Part shown: one piece after another, positions 47,301 to 58,000 of the stretch | How positions within the stretch are numbered: position 1 is the first letter of the stretch | Layout: each line of letters starts with the position of its first letter | From: Acetivibrio cellulolyticus CD2 | GTDB lineage: Bacteria > Bacillota > Clostridia > Acetivibrionales > Acetivibrionaceae | Direction: 5' to 3' | DNA length: 64,000 nt | Assembly: GCF_000179595.2 (NCBI RefSeq) | Contig: NZ_JH556657.1 | Span: 250,669-314,668 of the forward strand | Translations under genes and position numbers: made by a program | The notes under the pieces: model-generated | The model's input: the letters and a program-made list of their open reading frames with translations, nothing else | What the model was told of the DNA's origin: nothing | Database searches by the model: none

Positions 47301-48453
47301 GCCCGTTTTTGATTCCATTTCCTTCATTAATTATATAGAGTTTATTGACTCCATCTGTCATCAGAAAACCTTGATTTAGTACATTGCTAATAGGTGCGCG
47401 ATCGTTATAGCCGATTTGAACATCTGCATGAAAAGCAAAACGCTGACCGCTAACAGCACTGCTTCCATTATTTCGCAATACAACTGTTACTTCATTCACG
47501 TTTTGGCTAAGATTATATGTAGTAATAAATGACTGGACATTTCCATCAAGAGCATTATTAAATCCCCACCCACCATTTCCATAGGTTGTCTGAAGACCAT
47601 TAATGCCTTTTACATCAATTATGCTACCATTCCAAACGGATCTTATTCCTTCTGGCTGAACACTTCTTGTAGTAAATGTAAATGTTTTGCCCAACTTGTT
47701 GTCATTATACTTTGGCTGCACAATATAATTAGTATTTGGGCTTAAATCCGTTAGCCAAAATAACGCCTTACCATTTACAACATTTCCTATAAAAGAAATT
47801 AAAGCTCCGTAATCATTATTACCAGTTTTTATTGTAATACCTTCAATAGTCTGGTTGCTCGGACCTATATCCACTAAAACCTTTGCTGATGTATCAGTAC
47901 ATTCTGCAATTGCGCATGAATTATCAACAAGAGCTTTTGCTTCAATTGTTATGAGATTTTCACTTGGAATCCCAGAAATGGTACCTGCCACTTGGTCATA
48001 TTCTATGCCATAAACCGCTTCTGCAACGCTCCTTAAAACCTTTCCATTGACATTAATCATTTCAGGGCACACATAACCTGTCAATGGAACAAGTTTAATT
48101 TCATTCATAGCTTCAGAAGATGGTACATCAAGGTTTATGCTATTTGTAGCAAAATCACTTCCATTAAACATAACTTTCCGTAATTCATTTGTTGCCGTTC
48201 CACCTGAGCCCATTGTTGGCGGCACAGTTGCGGTCGGTGTTGCACTTGGGATTGCTGATGGCTCAGCTGTGCTCGGTGTTGCACTTGGGCTTGTTGATGG
48301 CTCAGCTGTGCTCGGTGCTGCACTTGGGATTGCTGATGGCTCAGCTGATGTTGTGGTATTGACTGTTTGTAACGTTTCTGCTTTTGTAGGAACAGAAGAT
48401 ATCATTAATAGAAATGCTAATAACAACGCTCCTATGTTTGATTTACGTTTCAT
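41332..48453 (-). CDS. Giant secreted surface protein 2 (FN3/PKD/Ig-like), 2373 residues
   Basis: Signal peptide (MKRKSNIGALLLAFLLMISS, cleavage near TKAE), a Pro/Ser/Thr/Ala linker (about 35-85), an unrecognised beta-rich N-terminal part (about 85-470), several FN3-type domains, a PKD domain (EYLWDFGDGSSS), a carboxypeptidase-regulatory-like beta domain (SPLGAASVVVEYADG), another FN3 (LSWGAVAGATGYKIY), and five C-terminal Ig-like repeats with the pattern GWxxDxxGVxxVxVxVDG. No LPXTG, SLH or dockerin motif is visible, so anchoring is unknown. The C-terminal 1800 residues are very close to those of giant protein 1. It likely acts as an adhesin or matrix protein; no catalytic domain is seen. 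Confidence 0.88.
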   Translation of the reverse strand: MKRKSNIGALLLAFLLMISSVPTKAETLQTVNTTTSAEPSAIPSAAPSTAEPSTSPSATPSTAEPSAIPSATPTATVPPTMGSGGTATNELRKVMFNGSDFATNSINLDVPSSEAMNEIKLVPLTGYVCPEMINVNGKVLRSVAEAVYGIEYDQVAGTISGIPSENLITIEAKALVDNSCAIAECTDTSAKVLVDIGPSNQTIEGITIKTGNNDYGALISFIGNVVNGKALFWLTDLSPNTNYIVQPKYNDNKLGKTFTFTTRSVQPEGIRSVWNGSIIDVKGINGLQTTYGNGGWGFNNALDGNVQSFITTYNLSQNVNEVTVVLRNNGSSAVSGQRFAFHADVQIGYNDRAPISNVLNQGFLMTDGVNKLYIINEGNGIKNGHNPLGGITAATTTKWWGYYSDRGYYLYANRDGFSDLTGTDSGAAFSWQNISLEPGETRVYTFKIAAGSYDSGDLTDVEAPTDPTGLKTESKDTESIKISWTPSTDNVAVAGYRVYRDGILIKTCTETSYEDTGLTPATSYTYTVEAFDEIGNTSNSSQSLVETTLIDNEAPSIISMVPTNAIRIGTLNQLFFGPNAYITVKAQDNMALTSIKLQYSTNGTTWNDIATQYTTVGPNIVETAYFNWSTAPLNANVSVRAVAYDKSGNASNGTPVGTYVVDNQGPDKVTGLEVTAHSTYVVLKWNDVADQDFSYFMVEKKKDDGTFENAGTTSTTLGMNMLNLMPDKSYVYRVVAYDRFGNRGTVSDEITAVTLSDTTAPWITGMGPSSSSFTDKISLWASARDNANVSSVKFQVSTNLISWTDIATITNSYYNTDFTAMYEYNVSGLAAGKIYIRPVAIDPAGLTSKTTESFTYAEYVIDHTAPAAPSGIYAEPEPGLITLKWQQNAETDLKSYKVYRAENADGPFTLLAQDVESLGYRDRSIDQTTTYYYQVSAVDIAGNEGSKSATISDKAAPDTQAPKVLGIWPDSGKTLSANPQISVVAYDNYKLANLKVEIKKASDTEGTWTTVLDKAISTYNENVTFTLDTSAFLETTYTLRATATDTVGNVSEIQSASYDFNLVPPTKPVVTARAGGWKVDLTWARATEPDLAGYRIFRSTTSGGNYQLIKEINSDSYTDTNVTPDITYYYVVDSIDTFRNSNRSAEVNCIPTTEDFIVPVAVAGSEQITTANLPVYFDGTLSNDNHCIEEYLWDFGDGSSSTQSQPSHTYTTEGGYTVKLTVKDSAGNANSATTTVTVKSAVSYGIVEVKVVDSATGSPLGAASVVVEYADGTRYNTTTNGAGFVNVTVPAGDCKVYAYKTDYKPNYIAAKSVIGTKSTVTVGLESGQLVVGELTVNRMTLDQIKDAGIDVTAPENNWVYKFEVHLAFQNRPLPVQTIMVNGNGGLVGGDGGFYIPGPTGGYYAYPKAIPVPNHPEIRPTIAYLVIPGEARFLKEFFEVQLALENTADPVFVIEQSKAVLTLPDGLALATTREGQSLEVDIGDFKGGEKKEVKWIIRGDKKGMYTLQADFTGILQPFGEEVSATFTNSEAFRVWGDDALKLHIYAQNKVDKGYPYDVRFELENVSDIPVYFPAIELLESNKENYFYAPNQELVKSVETLKAGEKLVKTYTLVPSITGNLVLNASYVLKTGGNATIESFIHPISVPENMLNVAPKLTETQNGNVVTLSWGAVAGATGYKIYSVRKDMNMAKDPGELIATLPAGTLTYNITETSGTKDYIVTTLSASGEKMRHAINWPDVGDPAPAVITVNPNTIEVNKNTELWITVNNNGFPVSGGTVDVGSYYTGVELDINGQAKVFVNPTQVTDFMVTAYDAEHNKLVNTVVKVVNAIKPAIAYLESPKANQSVTGIVNVKGWFIDQNGVSKVEVMVDGNIVGEAVYGDARADVLAAYPEYNNANAGFHYALDTSKLSEGIHTLSVYETSKTNVQTLLKTVSVNIELKPIGRIDFPKASRTCNGKVEVKGWFLDQSGVTNVEVFVDGVFSGTAVYGGSRPDVKTVYPNYNNSANSGFQYVLDITTLSTGTHSVKVCGTGNSGTITTIGTVSITVLPTIGRIDSPKANATVSGTVTLRGWILDPNGVSKVEVLIDNALVGTATYGDSRPDVELVYPLYKNANSGFHYTLDTSKLTPGIHTLSVYETSKTNDQTLLKTVSINVELKPIGRIDSPKASRTCNGKVEVKGWFLDQSGVTNVEVFVDGVFSGTAVYGGSRSDVKTVYPNYNNSANSGFQYVLDTTTLSKGTHSVKVCGTGNSGTITTIGTVSITVLPTIGRIDSPKANATVSGTVTLRGWILDPNGVSKVEVLVDNVLVGTATYGDSRPDVELVYPLYNNENSGFHYTLDTSKLSEGKHTITVREISNKADSAMLIKNVDITVSKLP
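41640..42950 (-). repeat. Two tandem ~650-bp Ig-like repeat pairs (giant 2)
   Basis: Near-identical stretches recur 649 bp apart (for example ACCGTTGCAGGTTCGTGAAG at 41941 and 42590). Each unit codes two Ig-like repeats: type B (KASRTCNGKVEVKGWFLDQ) and type C (KANATVSGTVTLRGWILDP). Confidence 0.9.
48238..48345 (-). repeat. 39-bp minisatellite coding the Ser/Pro-rich linker
   Basis: About 2.7 copies of a 39-bp unit encode 13-residue SATPSTAEPSAIP-type repeats just after the signal peptide of giant protein 2. The linker would hold the following domains away from the membrane. Confidence 0.8.
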
Positions 48454-48521
48454 TTCACGTTGACCCCCTAAAATAGAATTAATTGTATACTTTCATCAAT
48501 TTTTACAATCTATTAAGAATC

Positions 48522-48551
48522 TCATATCGACTTAACTCTTAATATAAACAT
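48522..48551 (-). CDS. Possible 9-residue leader peptide upstream of giant protein 2
   Basis: The sequence AAAGGAGGGGTGAA is followed directly by ATG and a short frame MFILRVKSI ending in TGA, 68 bp before the giant gene's own SD and ATG. The SD is stronger than that of the giant gene. ATTAAGA and TCTTAAT flank the end of the frame and could pair. A TATAAT box lies about 100 bp further upstream. Translation is inferred from the SD only. Confidence 0.4.
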   Translation of the reverse strand: MFILRVKSI

Positions 48552-48722
48552 TTCACCCCTCCTTTAATAGCTATTTTTTATCTATGTGTAAAGATGTTTG
48601 TATTAACTCAAAAGTAAAACTTGTTTTATTTCCAATTTCCAAACACCATTATATCAAAAAAATAACTTTTGTTGTAAACATCAATAAAAGTATCAGAAAA
48701 ATTGCATGTTACATTTTGTTGC

Positions 48723-48770
48723 AAAAAGGCTGCTACAATACCAACTTTCTTAGTTAGTTTTGCAACAGCC
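48723..48770 (-). terminator. Terminator after giant protein 1
   Basis: Minus-strand GGCTGTTGCAAAACTAACT pairs with AGTTGGTATTGTAGCAGCC (about 19 bp with G-U pairs) and runs into T5. It separates giant gene 1 and its decayed repeat from the promoter region of giant gene 2. Confidence 0.88.
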
Positions 48771-48812
48771 CCTAGCCTTGAAAATCAAGTCAATTTTTAA
48801 TACTCATCTTAA

Positions 48813-49076
48813 TTACTTATTGTTATGTCCTTTTGTTTGATTATTTGTTCGCCATGAACTCCCAATTTCAACAACCTTAAGGGTGTATTTCCCGTTGAAT
48901 AATTTCACTGTATCAAGCATATAGTGAAAACCCGAGTTTTTATTGCCATATTGAGGATATACATCAAAAACATCGTTTCTCACATCATCATACACCGCTT
49001 AAGTCAAGGAACCAACCCTATATTGAAACTATTCCTTTTAAATCAGTTGTTCCTGTCGGACTGTCTATCCATCCTT
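48813..49076 (-). pseudogene. Decayed extra Ig-like repeat after giant protein 1
   Basis: In a shifted frame the minus strand reads VKGWIDSPTGTTDLKGIVSI, a TAG, then GWFLDLSGV. After a deletion and a frame change it continues YDDVRNDVFDVYPQYGN, NSGFHYMLDTVKLFNG and KYTLKVVEIG, ending near 48813. It retains the middle lost in the 41150-41331 copy and has lost part of what that copy retains. Confidence 0.82.
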
Positions 49077-52000
49077 TTACGGTAGTTTTGATACTGTGAT
49101 GTCTACGTTCTTAATCAGCATTGCATTGTCTACTTTATTACTTATTTCACGGATTGTAATAGTGTGTTTACCTTCAGAAATCTTTGATGTATCAAGTGTA
49201 TAGTGAAAACCTGAATTTTCATTGTTGTATAATGGATACACTAATTCTACATCCGGTCTTGAGTCACCATAAGTAGCAGTTCCTACTAAAACATTATCCA
49301 CAAGCACTTCTACTTTAGAAACTCCGTTAGGATCAAGTATCCACCCTCTAAGAGTCACTGTACCACTAACAGTTGCATTGGCTTTTGGTGAATCAATTCG
49401 ACCTATTGTTGGAAGTACTGTTATGGAAACTGTACCTATTGTTGTTATTGTTCCACTATTACCTGTACCACAAACCTTTACAGAATGTGTTCCTTTTGAA
49501 AGTGTTGTAGTATCAAGAACATACTGGAAGCCTGAGTTAGCACTATTGTTGTAATTTGGATATACTGTTTTAACATCAGATCTTGAACCACCGTAGACAG
49601 CTGTTCCTGAGAATACACCATCTACAAAAACATCTACGTTAGTTACCCCAGATTGATCCAAAAACCATCCTTTTACTTCAACTTTACCGTTGCAGGTTCG
49701 TGAAGCTTTAGGAGAATCTATTCTACCAATAGACTTTAACTCAACATTTACACTTACAGTTTTCAATAATGTCTGATCATTTGTTTTTGATGTTTCATAG
49801 ATACTTAATGTATGTATTCCTTCTGAAAGCTTTGATGTATCAAGTTCATAGTGAAAACCTGAATTTGCATTCTTGTATAACGGATACACTAATTCTACAT
49901 CCGGTCTTAAGTCACCATAAGTAGCTGTTCCCACCAAAGCATTATCTATAAGCACTTCTACTTTAGAAACTCCGTTAGGATCAAGTATCCACCCTCTAAA
50001 AGTCACTGTACCACTAATAGTTGCATTGGCTTTTGGTGAATCAATCCGACCTATTGTTGGAAGTACTGTTATGGAAACTGTACCTATTGTTGTTATTGTT
50101 CCACTGTTACCTGTACCGCAAACCTTTACAGAATGTGTTCCTGTTGAAAGCGTTGTAGTATCAAGAACATACTGGAATCCTGAGTTAGCACTATTGTTGT
50201 AATTTGGATATACTGTTTTAACATCAGGTCTTGAACCACCGTAGACAGCTGTTCCTGAGAATACACCATCTACAAAAACATCTACGTTAGTTACCCCAGA
50301 TTGATCCAAAAACCATCCTTTTACTTCAACTTTACCGTTACAGGTTCGTGAAGCTTTAGGAGAATCTATTCTACCAATAGACTTTAACTCAACATTTACA
50401 CTTACAGTTTTCAATAATGTCTGATCATTTGTTTTTGATGTTTCATAGATACTTAATGTATGTATTCCTTCTGAAAGCTTTGATGTATCAAGTGCATAGT
50501 GGAACCCTGCATTTGCATTATTATAATCCGGATATGCTGCCAATACATCTGCCCTAAGATCTCCATATACTGCCTCACCTACAACATTTCCATCCACCAT
50601 TACCTCAACCTTTGAAACTCCGTTTTGGTCGATAAACCAACCTTTCACGTTTACAATTCCTGTAACAGATTGATTTGCCTTAGGGCTTTCAAGGTATCCT
50701 ATAGTAGGTTTCAATGCGTTTACGACCTTCACCAAAGTATCAACCAACTTATTGTGTGCCGCATCATATGCAGTCACCGTAAAGTCATTTGCCTGTGTAG
50801 GATTTACAAATACCTTTGCCTGGCCATTGCTGTCAAGCTTAACTCCGGTATAGTATGAGCCTACATCCACAGTTCCATCACTTACAGGAAACCCGTTATT
50901 ATTAACTGTAATCCATAGCTCGGTGTTTTTATTTACCTCAATTGTATTTGGATTTACTGTTATAACCGCTGGTGCTGGGTCGCCTACATCCGGCCATTTT
51001 ATTGCATGCCTCATTTTCTCCCCGCTTGCAGAAAGTGTAGTAACAATATAATCCTTTGTACCTGAAGTCTCAGTTATGTTGTAGGTAAGTGTTCCCGCCG
51101 GTAAAGTTGCAATAAGCTCGCCAGGAGCTTTTGCCATATTCAGATCTTTTCTTACACTGTAGATCTTGTAACCTGTAGCTCCTGCAACTGCTCCCCATGA
51201 AAGCGTTACAACATTTCCGTTCTGAGTCTCAGTTAGCTTTGGTGCAACATTAAGCATGTTTTCAGGTACGCTCATTGGATGTATGAATGACTCAATTGTT
51301 GCATTACCGCCAGTTTTTAATACATATGATGCGTTCAATACAAGATCACCTGTAATTGAAGGTACCAATGTATATGTTTTTACCAGCTTCTCTCCTGCTT
51401 TAAGTGTTTCTACGCTCTTTACAAGCTCCTGATTTGGTGCATAGAAGTAGTTTTGCTTACCATTTTCCAAAAGCTCTATCGCCGGATAATATACAGGTAT
51501 ATCAGATACATTTTCAAGCTCAAATCTTACGTCATATGGATAGCCTTTGTCTACCTTATCCTGAGCATAAATATGCAACTTCAATGCATCATCGCCCCAT
51601 ACTCTGAAGGCTTCTTTATTCTTAAATGTTGCGCTTACTTCTTCACCAAATGGCTGGAGTATACCTGTAAAATCAGCTTGCAAAGTATACATTCCTTTTT
51701 TGTCACCACGGATGATCCATTTTACTTCTTTCTTTTCTCCGCCCTTGAAATCACCAATATCTACTTCAAGACTTTGTCCTTCTCTTGTTGTTGCCAATGC
51801 CAATCCATCAGGTAATGTAAGCACTGCTTTTGATTGCTCAATAACAAATACAGGGTCTGCTGTATTTTCAAGAGCAAGCTGTACTTCAAAGAATTCTTTA
51901 AGGAATCTTGCTTCACCCGGTATTACAAGATAAGCAATCGTTGGTCTTATTTCTGGATGGTTTGGTACTGGTATTGCCTTTGGATAAGCATAATAACCTC

Positions 52001-55000
52001 CTCCGCCAGAGCCTCCTCCTGAAATATAAAATCCACCGCCACTGCCACCTAACAACCCACCGTTACCATTAACCATAATTGTCTGTACAGGTAAAGGTCT
52101 GTTCTGGAATGCCAGATGCACTTCAAATTTGTATACCCAGTTGTTTTCTGGTGCAGTGACATCTATACCTGCGTCCTTGATCTGGTCAAGTGTCATTCTA
52201 TTAACTGTAAGCTCTCCTACTACCAATTGTCCGCTTTCAAGACCTACTGTAACAGTAGATTTTGTTCCAATAACAGATTTTGCAGCAATATAGTTCGGCT
52301 TATAGTCTGTCTTATACGCATAAACCTTACAATCTCCTGCTGGTACAGTTACGTTTACAAAGCCTGCACCATTAGTTGTTGTATTGTATCTTGTGCCATC
52401 AGCATATTCAACAACTACACTTGCCGCACCAAGAGGTGATCCTGTTGCATTATCAATAACCTTAACTTCAACAACTCCAACCTGAGTTGCTGGTTTTACA
52501 GTAACAGTTGTAGTCGCAGAGTTCGCATTTCCTGCTGGGTCTTTTACTGTCAATTTTACCGTGTAAACACCAGCAGCAGCATAAATATGAGATGGTTGTG
52601 ACTGTATGGAAGATGTTCCATCACCAAAATCCCACAGGTATTCTGCAATGCGATTATTGTCCTTTGATAAAGTTCCATCAAAGTATACCGGAAGATTTGT
52701 TGTCGTTATTTGTTCTTCTCCTGCAACCGCTACTGGAGCGATACTATCTTCTGAAGTTGGTATAGCATAACTTTCCGCACTTCTATTTGTATTTCTGAAG
52801 GTATCTATTGAGTCAACAACATAATAATACGCAATTCCCGGTGTTACGCTAGTATCAGAGTAAGAGTCTGCATTTATTTCCTTAATCATCTGATATGTTC
52901 CACCGGAAGTAGTTGATCTATAGATTCTATAACCTGCAAGATCAGGCTCTGCAGCTCTTTCCCAAGTCAGATCAACCTTCCATCCACCTGCTTTAGCAGT
53001 TACTGCAGGTTTAGTCGGAGGTGTAAGATTGAAGTCATAGGAAACATTCTTTATTTCACTTACATTTCCAGCTTCATCAGTAGCTGTAGCTCTTATAATA
53101 TAAGTTGTTTCAAACAAAGCTGATGTATCCAAAGTGAAGGTTACATTTTCGTTATATGTACTAAGCGCCTTATTTAATACAGTAGTCCATGTTCCTGCTT
53201 CATCTGAAGCTTTCTTTATTTCCACCTTGAGATTAGCAAGCTTGTAATTATCATAAGCTACTACTGATATTTGAGGGTTTGCTGAAAGTGTCTTACCACT
53301 ATTCGGCCAGATGCCCGCAATTTTTGGTGCTTCAGTATCAGCTGTAGCCTTGGCAGAAATTGTTGCACTTTTTGGTCCTTCATTACCTGCAATATCAACT
53401 GCAGATATTTGATAATAATATGTCTTAGTCTGATCGACGCTTCTATCTCTATATCCTAGAGAATCAATATCCTGAGCTGTCATTTCAAATGGACCGACAA
53501 CATTTTCCGATCTGTATACCTTATAGGATTTGAGATCAGTTTCTGTATTCTCTTGCCATTTCAATGTGATAAGCCCTGCTTCCGGCTCAACATAAATACC
53601 AGAAGGTGCTGCAGGTCCTGTATGATCAACTACATACTCAGCATAAGTAAAGCTGCCTGTTGTATTACTTGTAAGTCCTGCTGCATCTACAGCCACAGGT
53701 CTGATGTAAATTTTTCCTGCTGCAAGTCCTGACACATCATAATCATACCTTGCAGTGAAATTAGCATTGTAGTTTGTGTTTGTAACTGTTGTTATATCTG
53801 TCCAGCTTGTAAGGTTGTTGGAAACCTGGAATTTAACAGATGCAACATTTGAATTATCGCTCGCACTAGCCCATAATGATATTTTACCTGTAAACGAGCT
53901 TGGACTTGGTCCCATACCGGTTATCCATGGAGCAGTTGTATCGCTAAGTGTCAGAGCTGTAAGCTCATCGGAAACTGTTCCTCTGTTTCCAAACTTGTCA
54001 TAAGCAACAACTCTGAAAACATAAGATTTACCAGGTACAAGATTTAATACATTCATTCCGAGAGTAGTACTTGTAGTACCAACATTCTCAAATGTTCCAT
54101 CATCTTTTTTCTTCTCTACCATAAAGTATGAGAAATCCTGTGCAGCAACATCACTCCATTTTAATACAACATATGTTGAATGTGCTGTAAACGCAAGCCC
54201 TGTCACCTTATCTGGACCTTGGGTATCTATTACATAGTTTCTAACTGGAGTTCCGTTACTTGCATTTCCTGATTTGTCATATACAATTGCTCTAACTGAT
54301 ACATTACCGTTAAGAGGTGCTGTACTCCAGTTAAAATAAGCATTTGCTGTAGAATTTTGTGTAGCTATATCATTCCATGTTGTTCCGTTTGTTGAGTATT
54401 GAAGTTTAATGCTTGATACTGCAATATTGTCCTGAGATCTTACAGTTATGTAAGCATTTGGACCTAAGACAGTCTGATTTAAAGGCTCAATTCCAAGAAC
54501 AGTTGGAATTATGCTATCAACTTGCGGTATAGCAGATGCAGTATTTGAATATGCACTTTCCTGACTAAAGGTATCAACTGCAGTAACTTTGTAATAGTAA
54601 GTAGTACCATTTGTTACATTTGAATCAGAATAATAGTTGTTTGCTGCACCATTTATAGTAGCAATGCTGTTATATGTACCGCTTGAAGTCAAAGAACGAT
54701 ATACAACATAATGATGAACATCGTTGTTTACTGGAATATCCCAGGACAAATCAATCTTTCCTGCAACACCTGAAGCATTGAGGCTTCCTGGAGCATTTGG
54801 ACTTGTTCTGTCAAGCTGATAAGCTGCTTCAATTTTATCAAAGCTGCCTTCTTCATCAGTTACAGTATAACGAACTTTATAGGTACCACTTGACAATGAT
54901 GTGAAATCCAATCTGCAGTATAAGTATGCAGAACTTCCGCTGGTATAAGGACCATAAACCGTACTTCCGAAATCACTCCATGTAATGCCATCTACTGAGT

Positions 55001-58000
55001 ATTCGAACTTACCCTTTGTACCTGCTAGATTGTTACTGTTTGCAAAATACACATGAAACCATCTTGAAGTATTTCCTCCAACAGTTGTACCTGCTACTGG
55101 CTCAACACTCAGAATCTGAGGTTTCAAAGGTATTGCAGATACACTATTGCTTGCATTTGATATATTGTTTGCTTTGTCATAAGCCTTAACAACATAACTG
55201 TATGAAGTACCTGTTGTAAGCACTTTATCCTTATAAGTCAATCCTGCTGTTGTTCCAACCAATGTTCCGTTTCTGAAAATCTGGTATCCTTCAACCTTAT
55301 AATCATCAGTTGATGCCAACCATGCCAAGGTTATCGAAGTTCCTGTTTTTGATGAAACAGAAAGATTTGCCGGTACACTTGGTGCTGTAGTATCAGCCAG
55401 AGTCTTTCCTGCAATTGCACTGCTCAAAGCAGATTCGTTACCTGAATTGTCGACAGCTGTGACCTGATAGCTATAGCTTGTATTCGGTACAAGTGATGTA
55501 TCATTATAAGATGTCGCCAATACTGTTTTTATTTTTACTCCATCTCTGTATAAATTATAGCTTTGAATGCCTGTACCTGTTCCATCATTTGATGCTGACC
55601 ATGAAAGATCAATTGTAGTTACTGTATTGTTTGATGCTTTCAGACCAGCAGGTACAGCAGGCTTTTCACAGTCAAATACAATCTGACTGCTGTTTGCTGA
55701 TTCATTCCCTGTTGAATCATACGCTTTTATAGTGTAGATATAAACACCGGCAGCAGTAACTGTATCAGTATAAGTTAACTGACTGGTGGTACCTATCTTT
55801 GTTCCACCTCTGTAAATGTTGTATCCAACAACACCAACGTTGTCTGTCGCAGCGCTCCACTGTAATGCAGCACTTAATCCAGACTTTGATGCAATACCAA
55901 CATGCTCAGGCGCTGATGGTGCTATACTGTCTGCTGCAACTACGAAGCTGTAACTACCTGTTCCTGTTGCTGATGTGTTTGCAACCTTCACATAATATGT
56001 CTTTCCGGCAGTTAATGTACTTGCAATAAAGAAGTTGTTATCTACTCCGGAATTATCGTCGGATATTCTTAAAGCCATTGTATCATCATACAAATATCCA
56101 ACAGTATCAGATGTTCCGGTTGTAGTAATAGTGTAAATACTTGTAGCTGTGGGAACAAATTCAAACATATCTGCATCGCCAAAGCTTTCGATATTTCCAG
56201 AAACCACTACATTTGCTGTTACTAATGTTGAATTATCAAATCCATTTCCATGATCATCGCTTCCTGCTGAAAGCTTAACTGAATAATTGCCTGTACCTGC
56301 AGTATCTACATCAATATAATCCTTGTGATTAACCTTGAAGTAGTAATACTGGCCGGCAGTCAAATAGATCGGAACGGATAAATTAGCAACACTTGAATTT
56401 GTTCTTGAATCAGAATAAATTAGTATTCCGTTTTGATTGAATACCTTTAATCTAATATCACCATTGCCGGTTAAACTGAATACAACAGGTCCGTTGGCAG
56501 TTGGAAGATACTTAAATACGTCGATATCACCTTTGTAATTTATAGAAGATGCGATATTAGATCCGATGCTTAATACTGTTCCATTAGCATTGATATTTCT
56601 ATGATCATCTGTTACAGATGTAACCTTGATCCCATAATTACCTGTGGCGCTTCCGCTTGAATGTATTACTTTTGCATAATAAGTCATACCAGCTTCAATG
56701 TATACAGGCAAATAGAAGTTTGTGCTCACACCTGAGTCATTATCATATGCAACCAATGCTTTACTTTGGTCGTAAACATACCCTATTAAATTGTTTGAAC
56801 CTGTGCTTTCAATAGTATATGTACCTGAAGTTGATGCTGTAAATTTAAAGAAGTCAATATCCGAAGCATAATCTATATTTCCTGTCTGCTCAGCTCCTAT
56901 TGTAAGCGCTCCTGCAGTATCAAAAGAATTACCGAAATCATCGCCGGTATTGAGTCCTGTATTGGTTACTTTCAGAGTATAGCTTCCTGTGCCATTTGTT
57001 GTATTTTGATTCTTAACAACGATATAACATGTACGGTTTGCCAATAGACTCTGTGTTATTGAGAAATTAAGATCTTCTTCCGATGTATTGTCAGAAGAAC
57101 CAAGCATGTTTCCGATGCTATCATAAATTTCACAATAAGTATCCAAAGAACCGGTACTCTTTATGTTGTAGACCCCATCAGCTGTAGGTGAGAATCTGAA
57201 GCAATCTACATCACCTGTGTAATTAAATATTCCCGCAGCATCTACACCAACCTGAACAAGCGATGCATTGTTTATTTCATTTCTATGATCATCACTGCCG
57301 GGGAATATTGCAATGGAGTATTGGCCAACTTTATTTGAATTTGCATAAATCCTCAGATAATATGTAGCATTGGCCTCAAGGTTGTATGTAATCTTAAAAT
57401 TAACACTATCGCCAGCTGAGTTGTTATCACCAACCAAGCCCTGTTTAGAAGAATTATACAGATAACCGTAAACATCCAAGTTACCATAACTTTGTATAGT
57501 ATATGAACCTGTTTCAATCGGTACAAACTTTACATAATCATAATCGTTTGCCGATTCAATTCCTGTTGTAATTAATTTTTGAATATCCACTGAATTGGCA
57601 GTATTGATGCTGTCACTAAATTCATCTGTCAGTTTCGTTACCTTGATTCCATAATCACCTGTATTTGGAGTATAATCCTTATCTGAATTATGATGCCATA
57701 CCTTAATATAGTAAGTCTGATTTGCATTCATTGTGTATGCAAGCCTAAAATTCTTATTTGAAGCATCAATATCATTATTTGATAAGTAATTGGTTATTTC
57801 TCCGTCTACGTCTGTGCTTCCAGTACTTTCAATGGCATACGGTCCTGATGAAGTCGGAACAAACTTGAAGTAATCATAATCTCCCGCAAAGTCCACTGCC
57901 CCATTAATCTCATTTCCATCAGTTATTATAGTTGCCGTGCTATTATTATACCCGTGATCATCAGTTAAGGCTGTAACCTTTACTGTATATGGTTGACTGT

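Noticed and set aside
41332-50720. Regularly spaced repeats that could be taken for a CRISPR array
   Set aside because: Units are hundreds of bp, in frame, and code Ig-like protein repeats; no short repeat-spacer pattern and no cas genes.
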